From assembly GCA_013911065.1 (NCBI GenBank), contig JACERV010000016.1, forward strand, positions 1 to 64,000: a DNA stretch of 64,000 bases, written 5' to 3'. Origin of the DNA: Ruminococcus sp. GTDB taxonomy: Bacteria > Bacillota > Clostridia > Lachnospirales > Lachnospiraceae. The notes beneath the pieces were generated by a model. It ran no database searches, was not told where the DNA came from, and was given only the letters and a program-made list of their open reading frames with translations. Made by a program: the position numbers and the translations under genes. Shown in pieces: positions 16,359-25,540 of this stretch. Position 1 is the first letter of the stretch, and each line of letters opens with the position of its first letter.

Positions 16359-17165
16359 TTATCTAACAAAAAAATTGGATGCTGTTTCATCCAGTGCACC
16401 CTTTAGTCTTGCAAACCAAGGTGCCTTTGATGTCCAGAAGAACTCTGGTATATCTTTTCCGTTGTTAGCTTTGTAAATTTCATTCAGGACTTTCCTTTCA
16501 TCCGGATGCATCAGCGGATAAGAGTGGTGTCCGTCAAAGTAATAAATCTTATCCTTATCTAAGTCTGTGATTCTATAAAAACATACCATAGTAATCTCTC
16601 CTTTACATGTGTTGAGTATTGGTATATCCGGGGCTCCGATTGCTTTTCCTGTAAATCCTTCTGCAATTACCTGTGCAATCCGATCCACGCCAATCCTAAA
16701 ATACCTGCCCGTGTCTTCAACACTGGTACAGAACAGTGTTTCTACAATCATAGCAGGCATAGCAGATGCACTAAGGTCATGGTACCCTGTGCTAAACTTT
16801 ACACCTCTGTTTGCAAAGCCAGCCTGTGCAAACTTGTTACAGATGTTTCCCGCAGTCTGATTCATCATGAGATTGCAGGTGTCATACAAGAATATTTCTG
16901 TACCGCCTGCTGCTGGATTGGATGCTGCATTCATATGTATTGACATGTAGACGTCACACCCAGCAGCATTGGCTTTGTCTGTACCTTCTTTTAACTCTGC
17001 AGTGGCATACCGTGCATCAGAGTTACAATCTATCACAATATGCCCTGCAGATTCCAATATAGTTTTCAGTGCATGGTATATCTTGCGGACCTCTGCCTGC
17101 TCATCTATAATACCCATAGCACCTTTGCAATTAGGAGAGTGTCCTCCCCTTAGTCCTATCTTCAT
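16359..17165 (-). CDS. N-acetylmuramoyl-L-alanine amidase (phage endolysin)
   Basis: A zinc amidase of the Amidase_3 family that cuts the lactyl-Ala bond of peptidoglycan, here probably for release of particles. Visible metal and catalytic residues are His in RGGHSP (about 9), His in SIHMNAA (about 76) and Glu in IVETLF. The catalytic domain covers about 1-185. The last 80 residues, opening MVCFYRITDLDKDKIYYFDG, look like a separate domain, perhaps wall-binding. The start is the ATG at 17165 after AGGAAGGAG; the longer frame to 17315 has no ribosome binding site. It is last in the operon, after the holins. Confidence 0.9.
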   Translation of the reverse strand: MKIGLRGGHSPNCKGAMGIIDEQAEVRKIYHALKTILESAGHIVIDCNSDARYATAELKEGTDKANAAGCDVYMSIHMNAASNPAAGGTEIFLYDTCNLMMNQTAGNICNKFAQAGFANRGVKFSTGYHDLSASAMPAMIVETLFCTSVEDTGRYFRIGVDRIAQVIAEGFTGKAIGAPDIPILNTCKGEITMVCFYRITDLDKDKIYYFDGHHSYPLMHPDERKVLNEIYKANNGKDIPEFFWTSKAPWFARLKGALDETASNFFVR

Positions 17166-17206
17166 GTGCTCTCCTTCCTGTTGTGACACTGCAAAAAAGA
17201 GGACGA

Positions 17207-17431
17207 TTACTCGTCTTCCACATTTTCTATGATTCCAACCTCCGGCAATCCTGCCACTGATGTCAATAGGGATAATACCCCGGCCAGTATTGATGCTGAC
17301 AGAACGTACTTCCAATCAACCTGTCCTATAGCTACGGCTGTACCGATTCCAGCGATTGCGGCCTGTGCTATAGTCTTAACTGCCCGGATACCAGCTTTCT
17401 TCACCCATTCCATCCAATTTCTATTCCTCAT
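17207..17431 (-). CDS. Phage holin (r1t-type)
   Basis: A 74-residue membrane protein with two hydrophobic helices, [14 protein letters not shown] and [21 protein letters not shown], and charged ends, typical of small holins that permeabilise the membrane and let the amidase reach the wall. The ATG at 17431 lies eight bases after AAAGGG and overlaps the end of the preceding gene by 11 bases, suggesting translational coupling. The next gene is the amidase. Confidence 0.8.
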   Translation of the reverse strand: MRNRNWMEWVKKAGIRAVKTIAQAAIAGIGTAVAIGQVDWKYVLSASILAGVLSLLTSVAGLPEVGIIENVEDE

Positions 17432-17744
17432 ATTCATTTCCCTTTCGTATAGGTAACTGTTTGATTTCCTCAAACATCCTTGTTATCATTCCATTTCCAC
17501 CCAACGCATGGTATGCACCATACATCTCGCAGAAGCTATCAAACACATAGGACGGTATGTATCCCAGACACATATATTTATCGTGATATTCAATAAGCTG
17601 TACCCTTAACAGCAACATGGTTCCCTGTGAGTTTGCATCCCTGTCATGTTTCTGCTGTTTCAGCAGCCATATAATATAACCCATGAATGCGGTAAGCGCA
17701 ATAGGCAACGCTGCCGTGTAGGTCTGTATTAAAAAGTTCTCCAA
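17421..17744 (-). CDS. Phage lysis-module membrane protein
   Basis: A 107-residue protein with one N-terminal membrane helix ([18 protein letters not shown]) and a soluble C-terminal half with [18 protein letters not shown] and [20 protein letters not shown]. Proteins like this commonly sit beside holins in Clostridia phages. I cannot assign a biochemical role; an accessory holin or antiholin is likely. It follows the Tal gene by about 75 bases. Confidence 0.65.
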   Translation of the reverse strand: MENFLIQTYTAALPIALTAFMGYIIWLLKQQKHDRDANSQGTMLLLRVQLIEYHDKYMCLGYIPSYVFDSFCEMYGAYHALGGNGMITRMFEEIKQLPIRKGNEYEE

Positions 17745-17820
17745 TGGATTATCCTCTCTTTCATTGATTTAGGCATAAAAATAAGACATTTTAGTCTGGC
17801 TATGATTCTCATATATTCTC

Positions 17821-20529
17821 CTAACCAAAGTAAGTAACTGTGTAGTTAAGCCTAAATGGACTACCATTTGTGAAGTTTCCTTTGGGTGTTACAACTCTCC
17901 ATCCGCCGTCTTCCGGCACGTAAGATGCTGCGAAATGAGCTCCACAGGCTGCAGCGTCTCCATTACAGAAACAACACACCGTGTTTGTGTTAGAGCTATT
18001 GTTTACACCCAAAAGGCTGTTTAGCTGCGCATTCGTAAAGGCAAGCATGGATGTACCACCATTGTTTGCAGTTATTACTTTAGTCCCGGCTTTTACAATG
18101 GGCTTACCAAGGCTGTTTATTTTTGTATTTAATAGATACCCCTGATAAGCGCTTAAAGCCTCCCCCTGTACATAAGAGGATGCATTAAGATCGTTACGTG
18201 TTTTGACGTGGCCATAATTTGCTGTGGTACCTACCCCATAACCGGTACCTGAGCTTGCATGATTAGTGGGGGCCTTGCCATTGAATGTGGATGGGCTGAT
18301 GTTTGCAGAGCCGGAACTATCTATAAGCGAAATCCCGCCGGGACCGATAACTGAAAGTTTGGGGTTAGCATCAATACTCTCAATTGATAATCCATTGTCA
18401 TAGAGCATCGTTTTCATAAAGGCATTACTAAACTCTATCGACCTGTCTGTTACCCTAGTGTCGTGCTGTCCGTATAATTGCCCCATAGATGATATGGAAA
18501 TACCGTTGTATCTCAAGACAGCAAGCAGCAATTGCGCTATGGTACCACCTCCTAAATTTATGGATTCTACGGAGTCTATTTTTATTTCTCCGTCTGACAT
18601 CTGGGAGTTTCCAACTACTCTATGTCCGTTAGATTTTATAAAATCAAATTCACTCTTAAAAATTGAGCCGTTAAACTCGTATCCTTCGAATGTATCCGCT
18701 TTTATATTCTTCGCCGAGAACTGGAATGTCTTCCATGTCGAATTTTCCCATATATACACAGTATCCCTGGTGAATCCCGATACTGTCCCTGTATTTTTCC
18801 AGAGCATTCCCTCATACTTAGTCTGTGGTTCCTCAGGCAATTCCAAAATTCCCATCGGGTCACCCTTATCTCCTTTTCCTCCTGAGTTCCCTTTCTCTCC
18901 TTGCGGTCCCTGTGTACCTTGCGGACCTTCTACCTTCACCCAGTTATACATATTAGGATTGTCAGAATCGGCTTGCATAAAGTCTACATAATACCCCATC
19001 CACTTACCTGGGTCTTCACCATTATTTCCAGTAAATGTATCTCCACCATCATTGGAATATTTTACGTGCAGGTACTGTGTCTTTCCATCTTCTAAATCTG
19101 AAACCGTAACCTCATGCGCACCTCTGACGCCCCCTGTTGCATCCACAGCCTCATACCTGTATACGGCTTTGGCAGAGATATCTGCGGCATTCACGGTTAT
19201 AGATTTCCCTGTTGATAGGTCTGCTCCATCCTTTTTCCAGTGGATGGTCAGGCTGTTCGTAACATCCTTTCCCCCATCCATTACAGAGGCGGTTAGGGCT
19301 GTACTGCCCTGACCGTTCTTGAACACGATTCCATTGTCAGTTAATATGGTGCAGGTGTATGTCTTATTGGATTCTATAAGCTTATTCATGGCAGCTAATA
19401 ATGTTGGATCTATCTCGCTTTGCAGTTCTTTAAAATTGTCAAATACCGTCTTGTTCCTGCTGGGGTCAGTGAAGCTCCTTATCTGCTCTGTTACCCTCGC
19501 CTCCAAGTATAGCGGTGGGTTAAATCCCTCATCCGCAATAGATACGGTATCCCCAATTCCAGTGTCATAGTATCCATCAACCTCATATTTCACTTGTGGA
19601 ATACAGTTCCTCTTAAGTTCTGCCAATGCCTGCGCGTACAGCACATTTACATTGTCGGTGTCATAATTCCACATCTGAGCTATATATCGCTCATTGGCAT
19701 TTGCCATTAAGTTACTGGGGAATCTATCCCTTGCCTGTACCGCATAGATATTGCGGTTTCCGGAAGGACTGGTGAACTCCACTTTTCCATCAGCATCATA
19801 TTCAATCTTATTCAGACCAGAAACAGTCAATCCATCCCTGCCTATGGGGCGTATTGCCGTGTATAAATCAGATATATTAGATGTTCTCTTAACCCCCGAA
19901 AGTTCCTTTCCGAATCTCAGCACCGTATCTGTACGGCTGATTCCTATTCCCTGCACATTGTCGTTATGCTCCTGATACACATTCATCACGATTCGACCCA
20001 GAGAGTAATCCTCATTAAGCTGTGGAATAAACTCTATTTCGGCATCAAATATACTGGCCAAGGAAAATATCCTTGCCAGCATGGTATCTGTGCCAGTCCA
20101 TTCATGTTTAATAGACTTGTGGGAAACCTCGTTGTTTCCAAGAGTAATCACTTTTTCATAATCGAACACATTTAGATATTGCTCAAAAGTCATGGCGCCT
20201 GTTGCTTTGTATACCTCTTTCTGCTCATTAAGCAGCTCGAAGTTCAGGCTGTATGCCTCCACTTCTACCACATCTTCATCCCGAAAAACTTGCATAATGT
20301 TGAAGTAGTAATCCCGGTTCCTGTACCGGAATGCCAGTTTGTTCCCCTCTGTAAGATATACAGAGTCCTCATGATGGGCATCAGCCTTGAAAGTATATGT
20401 ATTGGCTGCACCTTTTAAATATTCATGGAGCTCATCATCATAATAGTGTAGAGCTTTTGGTGGACGGTTGTCCAAAAATGTACATACCCTATCGTATGCA
20501 TTCAGTATTGCAATTCTTATATTGTCCAT
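17821..20529 (-). CDS. Tail-associated tip/receptor-binding protein (Tal) with collagen-like segment
   Basis: A 902-residue siphovirus-type tail protein. The N-terminal 380 residues resemble the phage minor structural protein/tail endopeptidase fold that caps the tail tip. Ig-like sequence follows (about 395-480, SVMDGGKDVTNSLTIHWKKDG). A collagen-like stretch of Gly-X-Y triplets (GPQGTQGPQGEKG, about 556-578) leads into a 300-residue C-terminal part that should carry receptor binding. No lysin domain is seen. Its start overlaps the stop of Dit (TAATG). In a tailocin this protein would set the target range. Confidence 0.8.
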   Translation of the reverse strand: MDNIRIAILNAYDRVCTFLDNRPPKALHYYDDELHEYLKGAANTYTFKADAHHEDSVYLTEGNKLAFRYRNRDYYFNIMQVFRDEDVVEVEAYSLNFELLNEQKEVYKATGAMTFEQYLNVFDYEKVITLGNNEVSHKSIKHEWTGTDTMLARIFSLASIFDAEIEFIPQLNEDYSLGRIVMNVYQEHNDNVQGIGISRTDTVLRFGKELSGVKRTSNISDLYTAIRPIGRDGLTVSGLNKIEYDADGKVEFTSPSGNRNIYAVQARDRFPSNLMANANERYIAQMWNYDTDNVNVLYAQALAELKRNCIPQVKYEVDGYYDTGIGDTVSIADEGFNPPLYLEARVTEQIRSFTDPSRNKTVFDNFKELQSEIDPTLLAAMNKLIESNKTYTCTILTDNGIVFKNGQGSTALTASVMDGGKDVTNSLTIHWKKDGADLSTGKSITVNAADISAKAVYRYEAVDATGGVRGAHEVTVSDLEDGKTQYLHVKYSNDGGDTFTGNNGEDPGKWMGYYVDFMQADSDNPNMYNWVKVEGPQGTQGPQGEKGNSGGKGDKGDPMGILELPEEPQTKYEGMLWKNTGTVSGFTRDTVYIWENSTWKTFQFSAKNIKADTFEGYEFNGSIFKSEFDFIKSNGHRVVGNSQMSDGEIKIDSVESINLGGGTIAQLLLAVLRYNGISISSMGQLYGQHDTRVTDRSIEFSNAFMKTMLYDNGLSIESIDANPKLSVIGPGGISLIDSSGSANISPSTFNGKAPTNHASSGTGYGVGTTANYGHVKTRNDLNASSYVQGEALSAYQGYLLNTKINSLGKPIVKAGTKVITANNGGTSMLAFTNAQLNSLLGVNNSSNTNTVCCFCNGDAAACGAHFAASYVPEDGGWRVVTPKGNFTNGSPFRLNYTVTYFG

Positions 20530-22037
20530 TATAGATATGCCTCCCTTATCTTAGCTGTTATCATTGGTGGCGGCGTGCTGAAAGACGAATAGTAGAACTG
20601 TACCTTTGTTTCCCCCGGGGGGGCATGAAAATAACCAGTCCCAGTCATCTCACTGCTTGGTACACCATTCACATATGATTTTGCTGTGTCTCCATCTATA
20701 TACAGTACACTTCCATTACGAAACCTATTGGGGATGTCATACCAATATCTTACATTGTCTTTCTGGAAAATAAGGTTCTTAAAATACATGTGGTGTACAA
20801 GGTTTCCTGAGCCTCTTGTATTCCACTGCCCCAGGAATATTGTTAAGGTCTTTGCCTTTCTGCTTGCTGCTCCCGGCACCCTGTACTGATACTTCACACC
20901 GCCCCAAAGGAATTCAAACAGTTCCCCGCTCTTGCGAATATACATCTGTCCCCTGTTCTGTATTGTTACAGACTGGTAATGCGGCTCGTATTGTATTCTG
21001 TTTTTCTCTACGAGCTGCACCATAAATATTGCACGTGCTTTATTATTATCCGTAGAGTTTTTAAGGATGTGAATAGACGCAAGATGATCCCCATTCTCAT
21101 CACCGACAACAAACTGCAGCAAGCCGGTCTGCGATACAAGCCCCGTCTCAAACCATATCTGCGTCTGTGCCAGAAAATTCTCCGCGCCCACAACCCCACT
21201 GGAATCTGCCGGCAATGTTACCATCTTGCTTGCCCCGTGCCAGTTTGAGCCACTGCCAACATTCCCTAATGCCAGATAATCATAAAATATTGCCCATGCT
21301 CCGTTTTTAGGGAAGTTCTCCGTCAAGATTCCTTGTCCATTAGTCATAGCATTGAAATCGGAGGCCTTCTGATAATTAATTAAAACTTGAGATTTCTGCC
21401 GGACTTCCTCATCCAGTTCATCCACATATCCATACTGCATCGCTCCGTTTTCCGATACAATGCCAATATAACCATTTTCATTGTTATGAGTAATTTCATA
21501 ACTTATAGGCACGTCTGTAGTGCCGTTATTGATTATGGTCGCTTCCATAATTCCATCACTATTCAAGGATGCCGGGAATGTTTTTTCAACTATAGAGTGC
21601 TTATATGGATCGCAGCAATAGAACGTGAAATCTCCAATCACATTCAACTGACCTCCTTGCACTTCTCCTATAGAACTCTTCGTACCAATAAAATATTTAT
21701 CCGGCTCGTCGGCAAAAACAAGTCTCGCCTCCTCCTGCTCAAGGATGCCGCTAAGAACATTGAATTTCTCCCGGAATGACTCTGCACTCCTGGACAGTAA
21801 CCTATATGTTACCGTTATCTCCCTGACAGGATTTCTCTTATTTTGAAACATAGCCCCATTCGCATGCCCAATTTGAATATCATTAATTTCTGATTCCAAC
21901 AGTTCTCTTCCTGAAACATGCAATGTCCGATATCCATCTATTTCATTTTCTATATATCTCCCATTAATACTAAGTGCCTCGGCTGGGAGAAGAGCCGAAA
22001 CACCATTTCCTTCTATTGTATCAACAAAACTATACAT
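20529..22037 (-). CDS. Distal tail protein (Dit, Sipho_tail family)
   Basis: A 502-residue baseplate hub protein that joins tail tube and tip. The N-terminal half has the Sipho_tail pattern, with VREITVTYRLLSRSAESFREK, LVFADEPDKYFIGTKSSIGE and GDFTFYCCDPY. A large insertion/extension (about 230-470) has the look of a carbohydrate-binding or lectin-like jelly roll (WFETGLVSQTGLLQFVVGDE), as in evolved Dit proteins. It lies between the tape measure and Tal, ending in a one-base overlap with Tal. Confidence 0.85.
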   Translation of the reverse strand: MYSFVDTIEGNGVSALLPAEALSINGRYIENEIDGYRTLHVSGRELLESEINDIQIGHANGAMFQNKRNPVREITVTYRLLSRSAESFREKFNVLSGILEQEEARLVFADEPDKYFIGTKSSIGEVQGGQLNVIGDFTFYCCDPYKHSIVEKTFPASLNSDGIMEATIINNGTTDVPISYEITHNNENGYIGIVSENGAMQYGYVDELDEEVRQKSQVLINYQKASDFNAMTNGQGILTENFPKNGAWAIFYDYLALGNVGSGSNWHGASKMVTLPADSSGVVGAENFLAQTQIWFETGLVSQTGLLQFVVGDENGDHLASIHILKNSTDNNKARAIFMVQLVEKNRIQYEPHYQSVTIQNRGQMYIRKSGELFEFLWGGVKYQYRVPGAASRKAKTLTIFLGQWNTRGSGNLVHHMYFKNLIFQKDNVRYWYDIPNRFRNGSVLYIDGDTAKSYVNGVPSSEMTGTGYFHAPPGETKVQFYYSSFSTPPPMITAKIREAYL

Positions 22038-22047
22038 TTTCTTCCCC

Positions 22048-24273
22048 CTACCTTATTCCTTTCATTTGCTTTTTCAACTTTGTCATTCTCTCATTTTTCT
22101 CTTCTACATACTCCGCAGTTCCATAACCTACTTCTCTACCGTCCAGATTAACCGGCACTTCAAATACGTACCTGGTCTTTTGGGTAAACGCAGCCCCATT
22201 ACTAAACAATTCTGCATCTCTCGCATTCAATGTCGCTCCGATTGCTACTGTTCCGCTTGATACGATACCATTAAAATCAATGGCATTGTTTCCGTAATCC
22301 TGCAAATACTCTATTTCTTTCATTACAGTACCTGTCAAGGAAGAGGCAGCATTAACCACCTTAGACATAGACTTGTCAATACCACCTGCAATACCTACAT
22401 CCAGCATTTTGCCTACCCATATCCCCCAACGTGAAGGTGAATGTATTCCAAAATAGCCAAGAACCTTGTCCTTAAAGCCTCCCAGAACACCACTGGCGGC
22501 CTCCCATAGAGCTCCTGCCGCTGACGATATACCGTTTGCAATACCGCTTATGATATTCAGACCGATAGAGAGCCAATCTGTTCCTTTAATTGTGTCAATA
22601 ACCCCACTGACCAGGTTTCCTGCCGCCGAAATAATCATTGGAATTGACTGAATTAATCCGGTTACTAACTGTGCTATGATTTGTACCCCAGCATTTAAAA
22701 CCTGTGGTAAGCTCGTGATGATTCCTTTTACAATCTCCACAATAAACTGCACTGCAGCATTAAGTATTTGTGGAAGATTATTAATCAGCCCCTCAACCAG
22801 TGTTGTGACAATCATTACTGCTGAACCGAGCACTGTTGGTAAACTATTGGCAAGCCCTGTAACGAAACCTGTCATTGCTTCCAGTGCTGCGACAATAAGC
22901 ACCGGAAGTGCTTGTACAATACCCTCTGCCAGCTTTTGCAGTATCTCCAATCCCATGTTTAAGATAGTGGGCAAATTGGCTGTCATCTGCTCTGAAAAAG
23001 TGTTTATAATGCTCACCACACTCTCAAGCAGCAGGTTCATATTGCTTAGGATACCATCAACTAATGACATAAGAATACCCAGCCCACAAATCAATAACTG
23101 CGGCACAAGGGATATAATCTGATTAATCAGTGTTGTCACTAACGTAATTGCTCCCTGTAACAGTATATCCATATTAGACGTAACCCCCTGCACAACGGCT
23201 GTCAGGATGTTCATTCCCGCCTGTACAACCGTAGGCAATAAGGCACTTATTGTCATCATCAGCATATTTAACAGTTTTGCACCGGATTCGGCCAGCGCAG
23301 GAATACTGCTCGTAATGCCAGACACTAAATTGTTAATAATCTCCGGTCCCTTTGTCGTTACTATCTGAATCATACTGTCAATCTGCGAACCAAATTGCTG
23401 ATATACTGCCCCGAGTCCGATAACGACTAATCCCAGTATTGCTGCTGGTCCAATAACAGCCAATGCCAACTGGAATACAGACATCAGACCCTTCACCATT
23501 GTACTCAATGCCTGCATACCCACACCTGCAGACTTCTTTAGACCGTTTCCAATCCCAGAACCCAAAGCTGAAAACATGCCTCCTACTTTGCCGGCTGCCC
23601 CATCAATTTTGTCATACACGCTCTCTGGCAAGATGTCCATCATTTTTAGCTGAACATTTTCAACCATTTTTCCAACTGGTGCTGTTATCTTCGAGCCTAA
23701 ATCCGAAAATTTTCCTCCTATTTTACCGGCCACTCCATCTATTTTGTCATACACACTCTCCGGTAAGATGTCCATCATTTTTAACTGGACTTTTTCAACA
23801 GCTCCATGTACTCCGGCGGGCAACTTTTTAAAAGCCGCTATTGTCTTATCAATACCTGCTTTAGATACACTTGCCAACTTTTCAATACCTGATTTATATA
23901 CACCTGTGAACTTCTCAACCGAACTCTGTATTAAAGTGGTCATTGCACCCATTCCCTTTGATACTTTACTTACAACAGGTAGTATTTTTTCTAAAGTAAG
24001 GTTATTCAGTGATGGCACCATTGTTTTAATTGTATCCGTAATAAGAGCTAACTGTTTTTCTGCTGTGTCTGCCCCAGCAAAGAAACTTAAAAAGTCCTCG
24101 ACTTGCTTAGATGAACCCTCAACAGCTTCCAGTATCTTTGTGAATGCCCCTTCGATTTTCGATAAGTCGTTTACTTTCAATATCTTATCAATGCCACCTA
24201 GCGTATTTGCCATCTTGGAAATACCGCTTTTATCAACTGCGCTTAAAATTGCTTCTGCGCTATAGCTCTCCAT
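22048..24273 (-). CDS. Tail tape measure protein
   Basis: A 741-residue protein of alternating amphipathic and hydrophobic helices. It sets tail length and is ejected first. The central region (about 245-330, VFQLALAVIGPAAILGLVV) holds membrane-like helices. Many 35-40 residue units, such as LPTVVQAGMNILTAVVQGV, repeat through the second half. An extra exact-looking 45-residue duplication lies at about 161-245. The start is the ATG at 24273 after AAAGGAGG, not the longer frame to 24318. At roughly 0.15 nm per residue the tail would be about 110 nm. Confidence 0.9.
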   Translation of the reverse strand: MESYSAEAILSAVDKSGISKMANTLGGIDKILKVNDLSKIEGAFTKILEAVEGSSKQVEDFLSFFAGADTAEKQLALITDTIKTMVPSLNNLTLEKILPVVSKVSKGMGAMTTLIQSSVEKFTGVYKSGIEKLASVSKAGIDKTIAAFKKLPAGVHGAVEKVQLKMMDILPESVYDKIDGVAGKIGGKFSDLGSKITAPVGKMVENVQLKMMDILPESVYDKIDGAAGKVGGMFSALGSGIGNGLKKSAGVGMQALSTMVKGLMSVFQLALAVIGPAAILGLVVIGLGAVYQQFGSQIDSMIQIVTTKGPEIINNLVSGITSSIPALAESGAKLLNMLMMTISALLPTVVQAGMNILTAVVQGVTSNMDILLQGAITLVTTLINQIISLVPQLLICGLGILMSLVDGILSNMNLLLESVVSIINTFSEQMTANLPTILNMGLEILQKLAEGIVQALPVLIVAALEAMTGFVTGLANSLPTVLGSAVMIVTTLVEGLINNLPQILNAAVQFIVEIVKGIITSLPQVLNAGVQIIAQLVTGLIQSIPMIISAAGNLVSGVIDTIKGTDWLSIGLNIISGIANGISSAAGALWEAASGVLGGFKDKVLGYFGIHSPSRWGIWVGKMLDVGIAGGIDKSMSKVVNAASSLTGTVMKEIEYLQDYGNNAIDFNGIVSSGTVAIGATLNARDAELFSNGAAFTQKTRYVFEVPVNLDGREVGYGTAEYVEEKNERMTKLKKQMKGIR
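23539..23793 (-). repeat. In-frame 135-bp tandem duplication in the tape measure gene
   Basis: Two consecutive 45-codon units encode VQLKMMDILPESVYDKIDG (residues 162-180 and 207-225) followed by xAGKxGGxFSxLGS. They are very similar in DNA, including the shared stretch AAGATGTCCATCATTTTTA on the plus strand. Confidence 0.8.
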
Positions 24274-24586
24274 TATTACCTCCTTTCTGCCTGCGCACAG
24301 CCTGCATAATACGATCATTTAACAGCTTAGGCCGGTCTCCCATGTTCAACATATTTTTTTCAGCTTTCTCATAATCAAAGAACTGTTTAAATGTTCTGTA
24401 GAAAGGCTTTCCGTTTTTCTTGGTTGCCCCAACCTGCCTGCTGACCCATGCCTGCTTATGCATAGCAGCCTCCCGATCGAGGTATCTCAATCGGAAGGCT
24501 TTCATACGCAGTTCGTATTCATACATGGTCGTGCGATCAATTTCTAAGAAATCATTCATACTCAGATATCGCATACAATTGACCAC
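24260..24586 (-). CDS. Tail assembly chaperone C-terminal part (probable -1 frameshift extension)
   Basis: A 108-residue basic, helix-rich protein ending RRQKGGNNGEL, placed between the first chaperone ORF and the tape measure gene, which its end overlaps by 14 bases. This is the position of the GT-type extension in siphoviruses. The frame is -1 relative to the upstream ORF and stays open back through the lysine-rich AAG-AAA-ATA-AAG-AAA end of that ORF, so a ribosomal slip can fuse the two. It could also start alone at GTG 24586 after ATGAGG. Confidence 0.7.
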   Translation of the reverse strand: MVNCMRYLSMNDFLEIDRTTMYEYELRMKAFRLRYLDREAAMHKQAWVSRQVGATKKNGKPFYRTFKQFFDYEKAEKNMLNMGDRPKLLNDRIMQAVRRQKGGNNGEL

Positions 24587-24600
24587 GATATCCTCATAAG

Positions 24601-24972
24601 TTAGGCTTTCTTTATTTTCTTCTCTTCCTTCTCCATCTCTTCCAACAGATTCGCTACCTTTAGCTTGGTAGCATTTGACTTTTTTAACTCAGTCACCACA
24701 CTGTCAAACAGATTTTCGATGTCCGTATCTTTGTTGTCAATGTAGCCATCCAACTCGGACTGTTTAATTCTGGGTGTTTCCGTTTCATTGGCAGCGTAGA
24801 GCAGGTCAGATAACGCCACAACGTCACGCATAATCAACTTAGGCATTTCCGACTCTAGACCCATCCCAAATCTGATTCCGCTCTTCTCAAAAGAGTTCTT
24901 GCCGTCCAATTTACGGACAAATCCAATCCCAAACCTAAAACCATATTCCTTACCGTTAATTGTCAATTCCAT
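24601..24972 (-). CDS. Tail assembly chaperone, N-terminal ORF
   Basis: A 123-residue protein of the siphovirus tail-chaperone type (MELTINGKEYGFRFGIGFVRKLD), which coats the tape measure protein during tail assembly. The gene lies directly after the major tail protein gene. Its C terminus is lysine- and glutamate-rich (EEMEKEEKKIKKA) and A-rich in DNA, a suitable slippage region for a -1 shift into the next ORF. Confidence 0.75.
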   Translation of the reverse strand: MELTINGKEYGFRFGIGFVRKLDGKNSFEKSGIRFGMGLESEMPKLIMRDVVALSDLLYAANETETPRIKQSELDGYIDNKDTDIENLFDSVVTELKKSNATKLKVANLLEEMEKEEKKIKKA

Positions 24973-24986
24973 GTACTATATCCTCC

Positions 24987-25520
24987 TTATTCGCCTTTCG
25001 GTGTATCCGCAAACACGTAGTCTGCAATTTCCTGCTGTTCCAGTGTAACAGTCACATCACCACGTTTTCCGGTTCCATTAATGCCGAATGTCAGTGATAC
25101 TTCTGTAAAATCTTCTGCGGAAGAAGTCTTCTCAAAGCTTGTCAAATATCCCTGAAAATACATCCCTTTAAACTTGTTCTCTCCAGAAGATGCTTTTTCC
25201 TCAAGATTGGCCTCCCATATTTCAATCAGTTGGTCATTGTCCATCGCATCTTCGAGAGCATTAATCATGGTATCTCCCTTGGAAAGGATGGATGTTGCTG
25301 TGACCTCTACCTCTGCTGTCCCTGGTGTTCGGATACTCCCATCCTTTGTAGCTGTGCTTTCTGCATCTTTGGACTTTGTCCGCCCATTCTCAGTTGTGAA
25401 GGCAAGCAGTGTACCATCTGTAGTAGCCGCGTCGCTTTTAATCCTGTATAAATATACAATTTTCTTTCCCTGTACTGCCTCCGCAAATAACTGCAAATTC
25501 ATTAATTCTTTTTTGTTCAT
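24987..25520 (-). CDS. Major tail (tube) protein, TP901-1 type
   Basis: A 177-residue tail-tube subunit that polymerises around the tape measure. Sequence features are GKKIVYLYRIKSDAATTDG near the start, a central TPGTAEVEVTATSILSKGD, and GMYFQGYLTSFEKTSSAEDF with EVSLTFGINGTGKRGDVTV near the end. The N terminus carries NLQLFAE (residues 8-14), the motif that Prp-type proteases recognise. A Prp homologue is encoded 740 bases upstream, so the tube protein is probably trimmed after this site. Confidence 0.88.
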   Translation of the reverse strand: MNKKELMNLQLFAEAVQGKKIVYLYRIKSDAATTDGTLLAFTTENGRTKSKDAESTATKDGSIRTPGTAEVEVTATSILSKGDTMINALEDAMDNDQLIEIWEANLEEKASSGENKFKGMYFQGYLTSFEKTSSAEDFTEVSLTFGINGTGKRGDVTVTLEQQEIADYVFADTPKGE

Positions 25521-25540
25521 ATTCTCTTCCCTTTCTTTAA

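Noticed and set aside
17166-17315. N-terminal extension of the amidase
   Set aside because: The extra 50 residues have no ribosome binding site and overlap the holin gene; the ATG at 17165 follows AGGAAGGAG and starts the catalytic domain.
20179-20418. Small plus-strand ORFs across the tail genes (for example 18458-18991 and 20179-20418)
   Set aside because: They lie antisense to strong leftward genes, have no ribosome binding sites and no recognisable protein features.
17821-22037. Contractile (R-type) tailocin
   Set aside because: No sheath, baseplate wedge or spike genes are present; the tube, Dit and Tal proteins are of the siphovirus type.
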